A DNA stretch of 64,000 bases, taken from the NCBI GenBank assembly GCA_045430285.1, contig JAILXV010000001.1, forward strand, positions 992,001 to 1,056,000. Direction: 5' to 3'. The position numbers and the translations under genes were made by a program. The stretch is from Agarilytica sp045430285. GTDB lineage: Bacteria > Pseudomonadota > Gammaproteobacteria > Pseudomonadales > Cellvibrionaceae. The notes beneath the pieces are model-generated. The model did no database searches. It was not told the DNA's origin and worked only from the letters and a program-made list of their open reading frames with translations. Below are positions 45,922-57,700 of this stretch, in pieces (the first letter of the stretch is position 1; the number at the start of each line of letters is the position of its first letter).

Positions 45922-46549
45922 TTGGAGACGTCAACATCGTTGCCATTGGAGGAATCATTAAATCAATTGTGGAACGCAACTCCGTATCTTTTTGATAATC
46001 CGAGTTTAAGATTGCACGAATTGAATCAAAGCCCGAGAGCGTAAACACACTTGCGCCTAACATAAAATACAAACGCCAATAAAACTCTACCGGATCGAGA
46101 TCGGGGCACACGCCCTTCAAAAGACCCGCCGTACGCTGGTAAGTAGGCCCAAATGCGCCGATCAGATAATGTCGAAGATGCTCTTGAGATTGTGTGTAAG
46201 ACATCGTAAGCAGCCGCATAAAAATCTGAGGGTCTTCGTGAATTTCCTCAGTGGCCACCAACAAGGTTTCAAGCATACATTTAAGTAAGGCTTCGGCACC
46301 TGGGTTACCATCAGCATCTTTCTCCAGCTCGTCGAGCTTAATATCAAGTTCACGACAATAGGGGTTAAGAAAACGGTAGAATACCGCTTGAATTAAGTCT
46401 TTCTTAGAACCGAAGTGATAATTCACCGCAGCCAAATTCACCCCAGCCATACCGGTTATGGTACGCAGAGAAGTCTCTGCAAAGCCTCTTTCAGCGAAAA
46501 GAATCGTTGCTGCGTGCAATAAACGTTCAACCGTATCATTCTGAGCCAT
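45911..46549 (-). CDS. TetR-family regulator, PsrA-like by position
   Basis: The N-terminal helix-turn-helix is FAERGFAETSLRTITGMAG then VNLAAVNYHFGSKKDLI, typical of TetR. The ligand domain follows. The ATG at 46549 with GGGGG five bases before it is preferred over a GTG at 46561. In Pseudomonas the TetR gene before nagZ is psrA, which responds to long-chain fatty acids, so this may be an orthologue; I am not certain. Confidence 0.87.
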   Translation of the reverse strand: MAQNDTVERLLHAATILFAERGFAETSLRTITGMAGVNLAAVNYHFGSKKDLIQAVFYRFLNPYCRELDIKLDELEKDADGNPGAEALLKCMLETLLVATEEIHEDPQIFMRLLTMSYTQSQEHLRHYLIGAFGPTYQRTAGLLKGVCPDLDPVEFYWRLYFMLGASVFTLSGFDSIRAILNSDYQKDTELRSTIDLMIPPMATMLTSPNVK

Positions 46550-46561
46550 AACTACCCCCAC

Positions 46562-47010
46562 TCTTATATTTATGATCTACAACGTGAGCTATTTGAGGTG
46601 TGAGGATAAAGACTCACCCTTAGGCTTGTCGAGCGCAGAATGCCATTCCAACCCAAAAACCAAGGACCTAAGCCAGAAACATCCCACATACCCTACTAAT
46701 CTTCCCCAACACCATCCACGAACACAAATTTTACCACCTAACGAATATCAACATGCCACTCATGTGACGCAGATAACAACACGACAAACGCTAGACTTTT
46801 TTCATCTTTCCTGGCGCAAACTTAGAATATTAACTTTTATTGGAATATTCAGTGCACCAGTAATAGTTATTTATAAACAGTTACTTAGTACACGTCTTGA
46901 AGAACTCACTTTAAAAGTAAAGCTGATCTAGCAATGAAATTAGCATGTGCAGAAAAGCAAGATCGATGGTAGTTTAATTAGTAACCAGAGTGTTTTAAAT
47001 ACGTTCAGGA
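46562..47010. other. Intergenic region, no convincing gene
   Basis: About 450 bases. An open frame at 46572-46931 on the plus strand would give 119 residues with repetitive His/Pro/Asn and a late hydrophobic patch, without a ribosome binding site, so I do not call it. The lexA gene that follows psrA in Pseudomonas is absent here. Confidence 0.4.
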
Positions 47011-47016
47011 GTGGCT

Positions 47017-47331
47017 ATGGCGTCTTTCTTCCCAGCAATCGGCTCGTGGTATATCGAACTCGCTACCGGCCAGCTATTTGAGATTATTGCCGTCGATGAA
47101 AAATACGGCACCATTGAAATTCAATACGAAGACGGCGACCTAGCAGAGTATGATGGTGACGCCTGGGGGCACCTGGATATCGCGATGGCAACCGCCCCTG
47201 AACAAGGTAATGCCCACTTTGGCAGCGCCTCCTTCGATGTAACCGATTCTAGCAATATGGATAACTTCTATGGTGATCCGCTACAAGATATTGAACCTGA
47301 GTCATTTCAGGGCTTTGATGATTTGTTTTAA
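47017..47331 (+). CDS. DUF6763 family protein
   Basis: 104 residues. The N-terminus FPAIGSWYIELATGQLFEIIAVDE then TIEIQYEDGDLAEYDGDAW matches the DUF6763 family of short proteins. The fold is strand-rich; the function is unknown. The AGGA six bases before ATG 47017 fixes the start. It is convergent with the TpsB gene, with only 14 bases between the two stops. Confidence 0.75.
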   Translation: MASFFPAIGSWYIELATGQLFEIIAVDEKYGTIEIQYEDGDLAEYDGDAWGHLDIAMATAPEQGNAHFGSASFDVTDSSNMDNFYGDPLQDIEPESFQGFDDLF

Positions 47332-47345
47332 TTTATTTTCGAAAG

Positions 47346-49244
47346 TTAAAAAGAGTATTGAAAGTCGACATAAAAACTTGTTTCTGGCGTCGAGTCTTTC
47401 TGGCCTGCGATAGCATCTTCGAGGGGAGCTGCAGCCACAACGCCTAAACTAAAGTTCGAATGGTTAAACGAAATTCCAAAACCTATATCCGCTAAACGCC
47501 CAATATCAGGCTCAGTAGCCTCAATCCCTGGATATTGTTTGCCAAATGCGTAGTCCATAAATAAATATGGCTGGATCACTTTACTTATACTCTGACCAAA
47601 TATTTTAGTCTCCCCAAAGGAAGGAAAACCAAAAATCCAATCAACACCTGCGTAAAACGCGTCATCAGCTTGAAAACCCGTTACACCAAACGCTCGCGCT
47701 GTATCAGGGCCGGTTAAGCTTTTTTGGTTGAGATTGGAGACCCCCTCCCCAGCGTACTGCAAACTACTTTTAACGATAAAGCGATTCTCATAGTCCGTAA
47801 ATGGAAATTTAAAGAATGAGAGCATGGTAAAATTGTAATTAAACAAGAAATGACTGCCTTTACTTTCACCTTGGCCACCTAAAAATATTTCACTGGTCTC
47901 TGTACTTGAGCTAGACAACGATACATCCCCTACATACAAATGCCGCCGCTTCTCATTCAGGAGGTCGAAATTAAACGTAACTGAAGTCCTCTGCATATCA
48001 CTTTCGGTTTCTAGACCTATACCTATGCCTGAATCCACCGTGGTTGCGACATCCATATAGGTAAAGTCTAGCGAGAAATTCTTTACCCGACTGCGTTTAA
48101 ATATATAGGAAAATCCAGCGTCGCCAACACGAGACTCTCCGGTAATTACGGTAGAATCGTTAATGACCGAGCGCGAAACAAAGTCATTGGTAGACACACC
48201 AAATTGAGCCCTAACTCGCGGGCTACCAATCATAGAGCTATAACGAAAAGCCCCGTAAGTGCTTTCATTAGGATCATAAGATTTTAACAATGCGAGATAA
48301 ACTTCATCACCATAACCAAGGGGGTTATGGATATATACATCAAAATAGGCACGGTTTTGACTAGAGTCCTCAGATCCATGATTATCCAACCGAATATTCC
48401 CGCTATACCAATCTTCATCCGATAAATTAACAGTCAGTTTAGTGTCACCCACCTGTGAACCTGGTGAGAAAAAGCCCTGGGAGTTCACTCCTGGAATATC
48501 ATTAATAAGATAAATCGATTCCTCAACATTCCAGCTGGTGACGGGCGCGTTGATATCGTTCTTAAATACACTTGTCACGAGCCCTTCAGACACTCGCTCT
48601 CTGTTTTCTACGCTCACTCGTCCAAGCTCACCAAGCAAGAGCGTCAAGATCACCATGCCATCACGAACTTTTTGCTCAGGAATATAAGCTTTTGCCAGAA
48701 TAAAACCACGTTCGCGATAATACCGAGTAATAGTATCCGCAACCGTTTCAATCATCCCTAACGTAACACCGCGCCGGCGGCGCTGCTCACGAATCAAAAA
48801 CACTAATTTTTGAACCTCTAAAGGCCCAACGTGCTCCTCGCCGGTTTCTTTTTCAATATCCGCAATGAGATCAGATACTTCACCTAACTCGTCTATTGTA
48901 TAGCCAGAGTCTGTAAGCTCTCCCTCACTCATTAACTCAAAACGAATGGCTTCTACGCGCTCAATGAGACCTTTCCTGGTAATTCCCAGCTCGGGAAACT
49001 CCACCAAACCCTGCAACTTAAATTCCTTTACGTTTAAGCGCGGACCTGCCTCAGGATCTGGGTCTCGATCTCGAACTGGAGGCACATCCAGATCGAGCAA
49101 CATCGACTCACGCTCATACTCAGGCACTTCGGAAGTATCTGGCATCTCAAGGAATCCTTGCCCCAAAGTGGACACACTGTACAAACTCAAAAAAGAAGCC
49201 AATAAAAGAAAATGATAAGACTGACCGAATGGTTTAGCGAACAT
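47346..49244 (-). CDS. TpsB-type outer-membrane transporter (ShlB/FhaC/HecB family)
   Basis: 632 residues. A signal peptide (cleavage near 28) and an acidic linker precede two POTRA domains (about 65-235: LNVKEFKLQGL, then YYRERGFILAKAYIPEQ and DGMVILTLLLGELGRV). A 16-stranded barrel follows, ending in FYVDFQYSF, a classic outer-membrane C-terminal Phe. The conserved loop motif VRGY appears altered to ARAFGVTGF (about residue 510). POTRA1 carries an insert of about 60 acidic helical residues (about 95-155). The family secretes a TpsA partner, here the giant gene directly upstream. Confidence 0.92.
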   Translation of the reverse strand: MFAKPFGQSYHFLLLASFLSLYSVSTLGQGFLEMPDTSEVPEYERESMLLDLDVPPVRDRDPDPEAGPRLNVKEFKLQGLVEFPELGITRKGLIERVEAIRFELMSEGELTDSGYTIDELGEVSDLIADIEKETGEEHVGPLEVQKLVFLIREQRRRRGVTLGMIETVADTITRYYRERGFILAKAYIPEQKVRDGMVILTLLLGELGRVSVENRERVSEGLVTSVFKNDINAPVTSWNVEESIYLINDIPGVNSQGFFSPGSQVGDTKLTVNLSDEDWYSGNIRLDNHGSEDSSQNRAYFDVYIHNPLGYGDEVYLALLKSYDPNESTYGAFRYSSMIGSPRVRAQFGVSTNDFVSRSVINDSTVITGESRVGDAGFSYIFKRSRVKNFSLDFTYMDVATTVDSGIGIGLETESDMQRTSVTFNFDLLNEKRRHLYVGDVSLSSSSTETSEIFLGGQGESKGSHFLFNYNFTMLSFFKFPFTDYENRFIVKSSLQYAGEGVSNLNQKSLTGPDTARAFGVTGFQADDAFYAGVDWIFGFPSFGETKIFGQSISKVIQPYLFMDYAFGKQYPGIEATEPDIGRLADIGFGISFNHSNFSLGVVAAAPLEDAIAGQKDSTPETSFYVDFQYSF

Positions 49245-49285
49245 AAAAATCCATGCAATTACGAAAGTGAAACGCTTTAAATTAC

Positions 49286-49316
49286 TTGGCCGACAAACTT
49301 ACCGCCTGCCGGCCAA
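49286..49316. other. Inverted repeat between the exoprotein and transporter genes
   Basis: TTGGCCG and CGGCCAA form a 7-bp stem with a 17-base loop in the 106-base gap between the two genes. No T-run follows on the minus strand, so it is more likely an mRNA-stability or processing element than a terminator. Confidence 0.4.
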
Positions 49317-49350
49317 AATCAATGGTTATTATAACGATAGTCTTAGCGGT

Positions 49351-51720
49351 TTATAGCGCAAATTCCTCGTCCTCTTCTTCGTCTTCATATTCGTCGCCAT
49401 AGAGCTGATCAACCGGCATACGAATCGAAATATTATCGTGCGAGTAGTTTCTAACTTCAGTGAACACCGCCGGATCAACCTCTTGAAGTGATTCCACATC
49501 AACCAACAGATCACTTACGCTCGATACGAAGGAGGAATCCAAGAGGTCATCCACACCTTGGAAACCCTCAATAGGCTCAATACCAAAAGCAGGAACTGGC
49601 CGAGTACCACCTTGAGAACTAATAAACATTGAGGTGCGAGCATAAACAACAATCGTTCTACCCTCTGAGCTGGCAAATTCTCCGTTAGATACAACGACCT
49701 CAATACGATCTCCCACAAGGTCTGGTCGACGTTTATCTGCTCCAGGAGCTGGCGCTGCAATCAAGTCGCCGTCAGCGATAGCAATACGCATGGTGCCAGA
49801 TTGGTAGCCAGCATTCATCACGCCACCAGCGTCTAGGGGGCTTAAACCCTCAGGTTCTCTATTATCATATATGTCTCCTTCAGAGGCCTGTAAGGTCACA
49901 TTACCCAGAGTATTTTCTAGCTGAATACTCCCATCAGAAATCAGTTCATGAATCGTGATATCTCCGGAGTTTAGAATATTAGCCTCACCTAAAGTGTTAC
50001 GAGCAGAAAGATTAGCAACCTCGGTTTCAATAAAAGTCTCTGCACTGCCAATACCTGTTCCAGAGCTAATATTCAGACTGTCAGCCACTATATTGACGCT
50101 TGAACCGTTATTGTCTGTCACCGCGGCAAGCGTGCTTAGGTTTACCTCACCTGTATTGGCATTCACACTGGTCAAACCAATATCGCCTTGAGCATCCAAG
50201 GATACTGAATCTGTTACATCGATCTGGCCATTCGCGGCCATAGCAATTTCCTGATTAGACAACACAGACAAAGAAGCACCCGTGATACTCGCATCCACCA
50301 CGGTATTCTCTCGAGAATTCAAGGTTATCGAGCCAGCGCCAACGGCCACATCACCATTTATTTCTATATTTCCTGAGTCTGTTGTCAGGCTGCCATCCAT
50401 TACGTTTATCGCGCCCGTTTCGGTTACTTCAAAAATATTCGCAGCCGTTACGTCAACGTTATCAGTCGCGATCAAGGCGCCTTGCTGAAAAATGTTTTTT
50501 GCATCTAAGACCACATTAGTAGCCGAAAGCGATTGCAGATCAACATCCTCCATCGCACTCACACTTATTTGGGTAGCGCTGGTGTTAGTACCCGCGCCCA
50601 TCTCAAAGCCTCCATTTGAGACATTGATAGTAATACTACCTTGAGCCGTGATATCAGCCCCCTGACTAACATCTAAAACTGAAGTTATCCCCAAGTTACC
50701 TGAATTAATATCAGCACCAAGTTGTTGGGTAAGTTGGTTGGCCTCAATACTAATACTCCCCGCATTTCCAGCTTCGCTGACGGTATCAATTTGGCCAAGC
50801 AAATCGACATTGCCGCTCGCATTAATTGTCAGTGCATCGCCGGTCACATTATCGTTAACACTAAGCGCACCGTTCACTGTGATATCTCGCCCGGTTAAAG
50901 CAATTCCATTATCAGCAATGAGATTATTGTTCGCGTTAATATCTCCAGCTACAGAAACTAAAACAATCTCTTCACTGATTATTTCACCCGAAGTTTGAAT
51001 ATTCTGTTCTGCGCTCACCTCAAACGAATCACTGGCAGTCCCACTTACTGTAATGTCATCGACATCAGTAAGTACAACATCACCACCGTTGCTCACATCA
51101 ACAACACCAAAATCGTTGTTAATATTATCGAAGATCACATTATTTCCATTGGCTGCAATAATCGTCGTGCCGGACACATTAATATCACCATTATCCGCCA
51201 GATTCCCATTAACAGTTAATGTCATATTCTGAGCATTAACATCACCGAGGGTAGTCGCGACAGTATTGTTAATCGTGACTTGATTATTGGCACTCACATT
51301 CAGTACCCCAGCCACAGAATTTGCGTTATCAAGCACAATATCCCCATTGATACTTTGCAAATAAATATCTTCATTAGCAGTTATAGGTGCACTGTCAGTT
51401 ATCGAGCCAGTGGCAACAATATTTGTGATACCCCCTGGATTATTCAGCCCTGCGATAGACAAATCATTAGCCTCTTGGATATACACATCGCCAACCACGC
51501 TTTCGAGAGCAAGTGATTCCGCATCGATGCGGATTGGCTGTTCTGCGGCACCCACCAATTGATTGCGATTAAACGTCACTGCCAATGCCTGAATCTCGGC
51601 ACTCGCGTCAACTGCAATCACTGCCGCACCAGACACAGAGAAACGATTATTGAAAACGATCTGCCCATCAAGCTGTAAGGTATCTTGAGTTTCAGCATTT
51701 ACGACCAGACTATCCTTATT
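49351..51720 (-). other. Filamentous-haemagglutinin-like C-terminal region of the giant exoprotein
   Basis: About 790 residues without tryptophan modules. Short strands with G-D-I, N-V-x-A and L-x-V-x-A patterns (GSITINVS, DVDLQSLSA, NSGDITIHEL) are typical of the right-handed beta-helix of TPS adhesins. The end reads VFTEVRNYSHDNISIRMPVDQ, then the acidic tail. Confidence 0.7.
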
Positions 51721-54700
51721 GGTAAACTCGATTTCGCTGACGCCATTTAATGTAAAGCGCCCATCTTCGAGTAACAGCTGGTCAACGTTTTGGGCTAAAT
51801 CATTTATTGTAAACACATCCGCGACAGCATCATCTTCAATTGTTTCAACCGACGCATAACCTACATCATAAGCGACGTTAGTGTTGTCACCCTGGAAAGT
51901 GTAAGCCAGCGTGGCACTGCCGTCATTCACTGGCGTAAAGGAAACTTCGTAACCCGCTGTGCCACCATCGATGCTCAACTCGTCTTGCCCTTCGCCTCCA
52001 CGGAACATTACACCGCCGTTAACACCAGCGACAATTGTTGCGCTAAGCTCATCGTCACCCTGACCACCTCGAACTTCTCCCGTTACCGAGCCACCATTCA
52101 GAATAAAGACATCGTCATCACTGCCCCCTTCCAAGATACCGAAATTAGAGAACGCAATTTGGTTTCCATTTTCATCCAAAATACTACCCGAATTTTCAGC
52201 ATCAATTGTCCAGGTGTTTTCGATATTTTCAGCGGTAATAACTCCGTCGTCACCGTTTCCGCGATACTCCTCAATATTGATAAAACCAGCCGTAGTATCA
52301 CCAATAACAACATGCACATCGGTCAACTCGTTTAAATCTGCGACATCTCGTTGATCAACGGGTTGGTTACCACCATCAACGAAACCATCTATATAACCAT
52401 CATCAGTAAAGCTAAAGACATCTACGAAATCACGGCCGATTAAGTTACTAAAACCAACGAACTCGACGCCTTCTAGCTCACCAGCATTTTGTGCAGTAAT
52501 ATCCCAGTTATTGTCCTGAGCAAAACCAACAAGTGAATTAGCGTTAGCGGTATTTGCATCGACTTCTTCAATGCGTGCCAATTGAATATCCGCTGAGGCA
52601 TAAGCACTATCGAACGAAACGTTAACGGAATCGACTAGCCCTGTTAAATCAACACTATCCGTTGACGAACCCGTTACAGGATTTTCACCACCGTCGATTA
52701 CGCCAGTAATACTGTCATCCTCTGTGGCGCCATCTTGACGCGCAAGAATAAAGAGATCATCGTCCGAGCCACCTTGAAGGAAAGCAAATCCACTAAATGC
52801 AACTGTATTAACAGTACCGGCATTTTGACCTTGAATCGTCCAAGTATTTTCGACATTGTCACCAATTATTTCAAAGTCACCATTACTGGCATTAACCGTT
52901 TGCACATCAACTAAGTTAATAGCAGCGTCGTTTTCGGTCCCTAATGCAATGGTCACCGGAGCGGTATCCGTTAAGCCATTAATGTTGACGGTATTATCGC
53001 CATTAGCGCCACCACGAATTACGCCAGTTATCTCATCATTAACATTTAATACGCGGTCAAAGTCAAAGGTGTCGCTCGCACCACCACCAGTTACATTCGC
53101 AAAACCAGAAAAATCAATGGCGTACGCTGCACTTAATAACTGACCCGCATCACGACCGGAGATATTCCAAGTGTTTTCTTCACTACTCGCAATTAATTCG
53201 TTGCCGTTATCATTTGCAGTAAGCGTTTCTATACCCGTTACATTAAGATCCGCATCCACTTCTGTGCCCACCGCAATACGGACTGCATTCGTCATACCTG
53301 CGACATTTAGTTCGTCGTCACCCATACCGCCAGTAATTAAACCGGTAATTTGGTCTGTACCATCTAGCGTAAACTCATCGTCACCAGAACCACCAACCAA
53401 AGTATTAAAGCCACTAAAAGCAACACCCTCAACGTCACCGGCATTCGCGCCATCGATCGCCCATAAGCTGTCTTCATTCGCGCCGTACAAAGTGTTCGAA
53501 ATCGTAGCCGAAGGGTTCGCATTAACATTTTCAACAGCACTAATATAAACATCTCCACTTGCAACGCTGTTGTTAATCAATACGCTTACGCTATCCGATA
53601 GATTCATGAGATTAACGGTATCATCACCGGCACCACCTTCAAATACATCTTCAACGACATCAAGTGCAAGCACGTTAAAGGTATCATTCGTTGCACCACC
53701 GACAATCCGCTCAACGCCGGTAAATCTCAGATCAACATTATTGGCACTGTCTTCCAACTGGCTTGCGGTAGTATCCAATGTCCACACACTATTACTATCG
53801 GCGATCGACCCACTGTATAAAGTTATTCGAGAAGCAACATCACTATCGATAATCTCTTGTATCCCTACAATCTCTGTCACTCCGTCAGCCGGCGCTCGAT
53901 TGAGAACAAGATAAACTGGCGGTATACCTGTTTCGGGGTAAACAGCCGCAGGTGACGCAGGAGCAACATCGACTTGCCCAACACCAAATGATAGGTCAGC
54001 AGTTACCGTTGTAATATCAATAATATTATTCCCTTCACCTCCATTAATCGTTCCGTCGATCAGCGAGCCCGTTCCTGCGATAGAAAAAGTATCATTTCCA
54101 TCACCGCCTTCAAATTGATTCACTCCAGTAAAGTCGAAACTATAATCCGTAGTCCCACCAACATCCGCGGTAAAAGACCCTGAATTTTCAGCATCAATTA
54201 ACCAGCCGTTATCGAAAGTTACAAACTCACTTCCTTCTGCAACTCGGAGTAGCAAATTATTGTTACCCTGCACTTCTTCAATATTGCTATCAATATCGAC
54301 GACGACTAAACCGTTACCAGAATAACTCAGCGTACGGAGGCCTGAACCCGCAACATAAAGACCTGAAATGGTATTATCTTCAATAACATTAATCGCATTC
54401 TCGAAACCTGCACCACCTTGCAAACTACCAAAGTTATGTAAATCTACTTGTGTGTTTGGAATTTCGCTGGCATCCGCCAATGAGAGTTCGACGATAAAAC
54501 CTTCGTTAATCACCAAACCGTTATCCAAGCCCTCTGTAAAGTTCCAACGGACACCGTTATTGTGTGTCACAGATAGCCAATTGTTTTCTTCTGTTGCTCC
54601 AGAGGCACTGTCTGCAGCAGTAATGGACTCGAAATTATGAGCATTTACGCGTGCATACGTTTCACGTCCAGCGATAAAACTGGGTACATTCACAGAATCC

Positions 54701-57700
54701 GCCCCAATTTCAACAACTAGACCTGAATTCAATACTTGGAGATCCAAGCTGTCGATATTTGCGTCCACTTCATCACTCGATTCACCGCCATCGATCAACC
54801 CGCTGATCAATGCCGTGCTATTCTCAAACGTGAAACTATCTGCGCCTTCGCCACCGGTGATATTTTCGATAGATACGAAATTAGAAACTCGTGTAGTTAC
54901 TGCCCCTTCATTCACGCCATCAATAATCCAGCTTTCACCTGTGCTGCTTTGTACTTCTAATATATCGCCAAGACCTGTAGCGGCCGCTCCGTCGACTAAA
55001 GCAACAACGCCATTTTCAGCAAGCACAAAACTATCAACACCAGCACTACCCACCAGGTTATCAAAACCAATAAATTCTAACGCTGTATTTAATGTACCGC
55101 GATTAACACTGCTAACCTGCCAATTATTATCGCCAAGATCCGCCGCTCGAATTGTATTATTAGTGCCACTTGCGCGTACCTCTTCAACACCAGCAATATT
55201 GAGAATTCCAAACGTCGTTCCGTCAACTTGAACATCCACATCACCAATCACGCCCGTTACATCCACAATATCAAGATCAGTAGCGACGGTATTCGTACCA
55301 CCGTTAATCGACCCCGTTATCGTGGCATTGCCATCAATATCAAATAGGTCCGCGTCAGTACCTCCAACAAGAATATTAAAGTTTTCAAATGCGATATCAT
55401 CACCGGCGGTGTCTAACTCACCATCATTCACGCCGTCGATCGTCCAAGAGTTCACGCCGTTTTCTACACGTAACGTCGAGTTTGGTAAGGCGTCGGAACT
55501 GCCATCATTGTTACCAACAACACGCTCTAAGCCAGCAAAATTAATTGCTTGCGCCGAACTGCTGTTCACAGCAATGTCAATATCAGAGTTTACGACCAGA
55601 GAAAAATCAGCCAAGTCTTCAAAGACACCATTTCCACCCACAAACTGAGCAGTGATAGCGCCACCATCAACAAAGTGGAACTCATCAACCCCGTTATCCG
55701 TACCTTGGATATAGGCGAAATCTGTAAATACCACACCATTAATCGGCTGCCCCCCAGTTGGCGTTAAACTTCCACCATTTCGCGCCGTGACATCCCAGCG
55801 GAAGTCACCTGACATATTATTCACAAGCCAGTTATTTGCCTCTTGGTCAGGGGCATTGGCTTCGTCAACGTCATTAAATGCATTAACGGTTTCAATATTG
55901 TTTACATGTAAATTAGTGAGAGACGCATTTGGGTTTTCTACGGTGACCGTACCACCAAGTTCAACCACCACGCCATCGACCATGGCTGTTACATTTAATA
56001 TATCAGTAGCACCGCCCGCGCCATCAATCAATCCGGTCACAAGGTCGTCCACAAAAGAAACGGTTTGCCCAAAATTAAATGTGTCTTGCTGATCGTTACC
56101 CGTTAAATTCGCGAAGCCACTAAAGACAACTTCAGCGGCCGTCCCTATATTTAACGTGCCGGCATTCGTACCATCGATATCCCAGACGTTAGTGAGATCT
56201 GCAGCTATCAACTCATTGCTTTGAGTATTATTCGCAGCGACATTATCAATATTATTCAGATAAAGGTCTGCCACTAGCGTAGCACTATCAAGCGACACGA
56301 CAAGGTCCTGGTCAACAGCAGAAATATCCAAAGTATCGTCACCAAATGCACCGCCATCGATCGAGTCGTACAGCGCAATATCGACACCTACATTAATCGC
56401 AATCTGATCATCGAGAGCGCCACCTACAATATGCTCAAAGCCATCAAATGTAATCGTATTTAACAGATCATCAACACCGTTACGAACAGTCCAAATATTT
56501 AGCTGATCATCTCCACGTAAAACATAACCACTGCCTATAGCATTGAGGTCTTCTATATCAACGATATTCATGTCCGCCGTTACACGATCACCAACGTGAA
56601 CCACCGTGTTATCAAGGTTCTGTAAATTGACCGTATCATTGCCACTGGCACCGCCACGAACAAGCCCTGAAACAATCTCCCCATTAAAGGTAAATATGTC
56701 CTGATCATCACCACCAGTTAAATTCTGAAAATTACTAAACGTTACCGTCTCAGCGTCGAAGTCAACACTATGATCACTCGTGTTTATATCCCAGTTATTC
56801 TCAGTGTCAGTGCGACCATAAAAATTATTGGTTTGTGCAGCGTTTGCATCAATCTGTTCAACGCCTACAACATCTAAACGATCTGCTTCAACGCTATCAA
56901 TAACACTACCGTCGATATCAGTAATATTAAGTTGAATACTTACACCGCTGTCGGCAGTTACAATTATGGAATCCAATGGAGAACCACCGCCGTTAATCGT
57001 GCCCCAATCAGAACTTAAGCCATCGTCGTCAACAACATCAGTAATCGTAATTTGATCCTGTCCCGCACCACCCACTATATGCGAAAAGTTAGTGTAGGAA
57101 AGCGTCGTGGCGCCTGTACCATTGTTGTATGTGAGGGCTCCATCATTAACGCTGGTCAATGTCCAAATATTACTTAAAGAACCACCTACGAGTGTATTGT
57201 TGTTATCTGTCGCATCTAATTGCTCGATATTTGAAATGTGAACATCCACATTTGAAACGACTGCGGGATCAGTCGACACCACCACACTTGTGGATATATC
57301 TTGAAGATCAAGAACATCCGACCCGGTGCCGCCATCGAATATTGGGTTAACAATTGAAAGATCATTTACATCAAACGTGTCGTTCGCTGCACCGCCCACG
57401 ATCGTATTTACGCCGGTAAAACTAATATTCACGCTATTGGCTATATCCACCAAGCTGTTGCCAGTAGAATCAATCGTCCACGTTGTATTGCTTCCTGTAT
57501 CCGTACTGCCATGTAAGGTTAGATTTGAGAGCGTGCCCGTATCATTCAATTGACCGATATTTGCTATTTCGGTAATTGTGTCGTCAAGAATTCGATTTAT
57601 TACTAAGTATGCATCTGGGATACCCGTCTCAGGATAAAATGCAACGGGAGAGGCTGGCGCAGTCGATATTTCCCCCACGCCAAATTCTAAATCACCGGTT

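Noticed and set aside
46572..46931. 119-codon open frame on the plus strand between the TetR and DUF6763 genes
   Set aside because: No ribosome binding site, odd composition, no recognisable domain.
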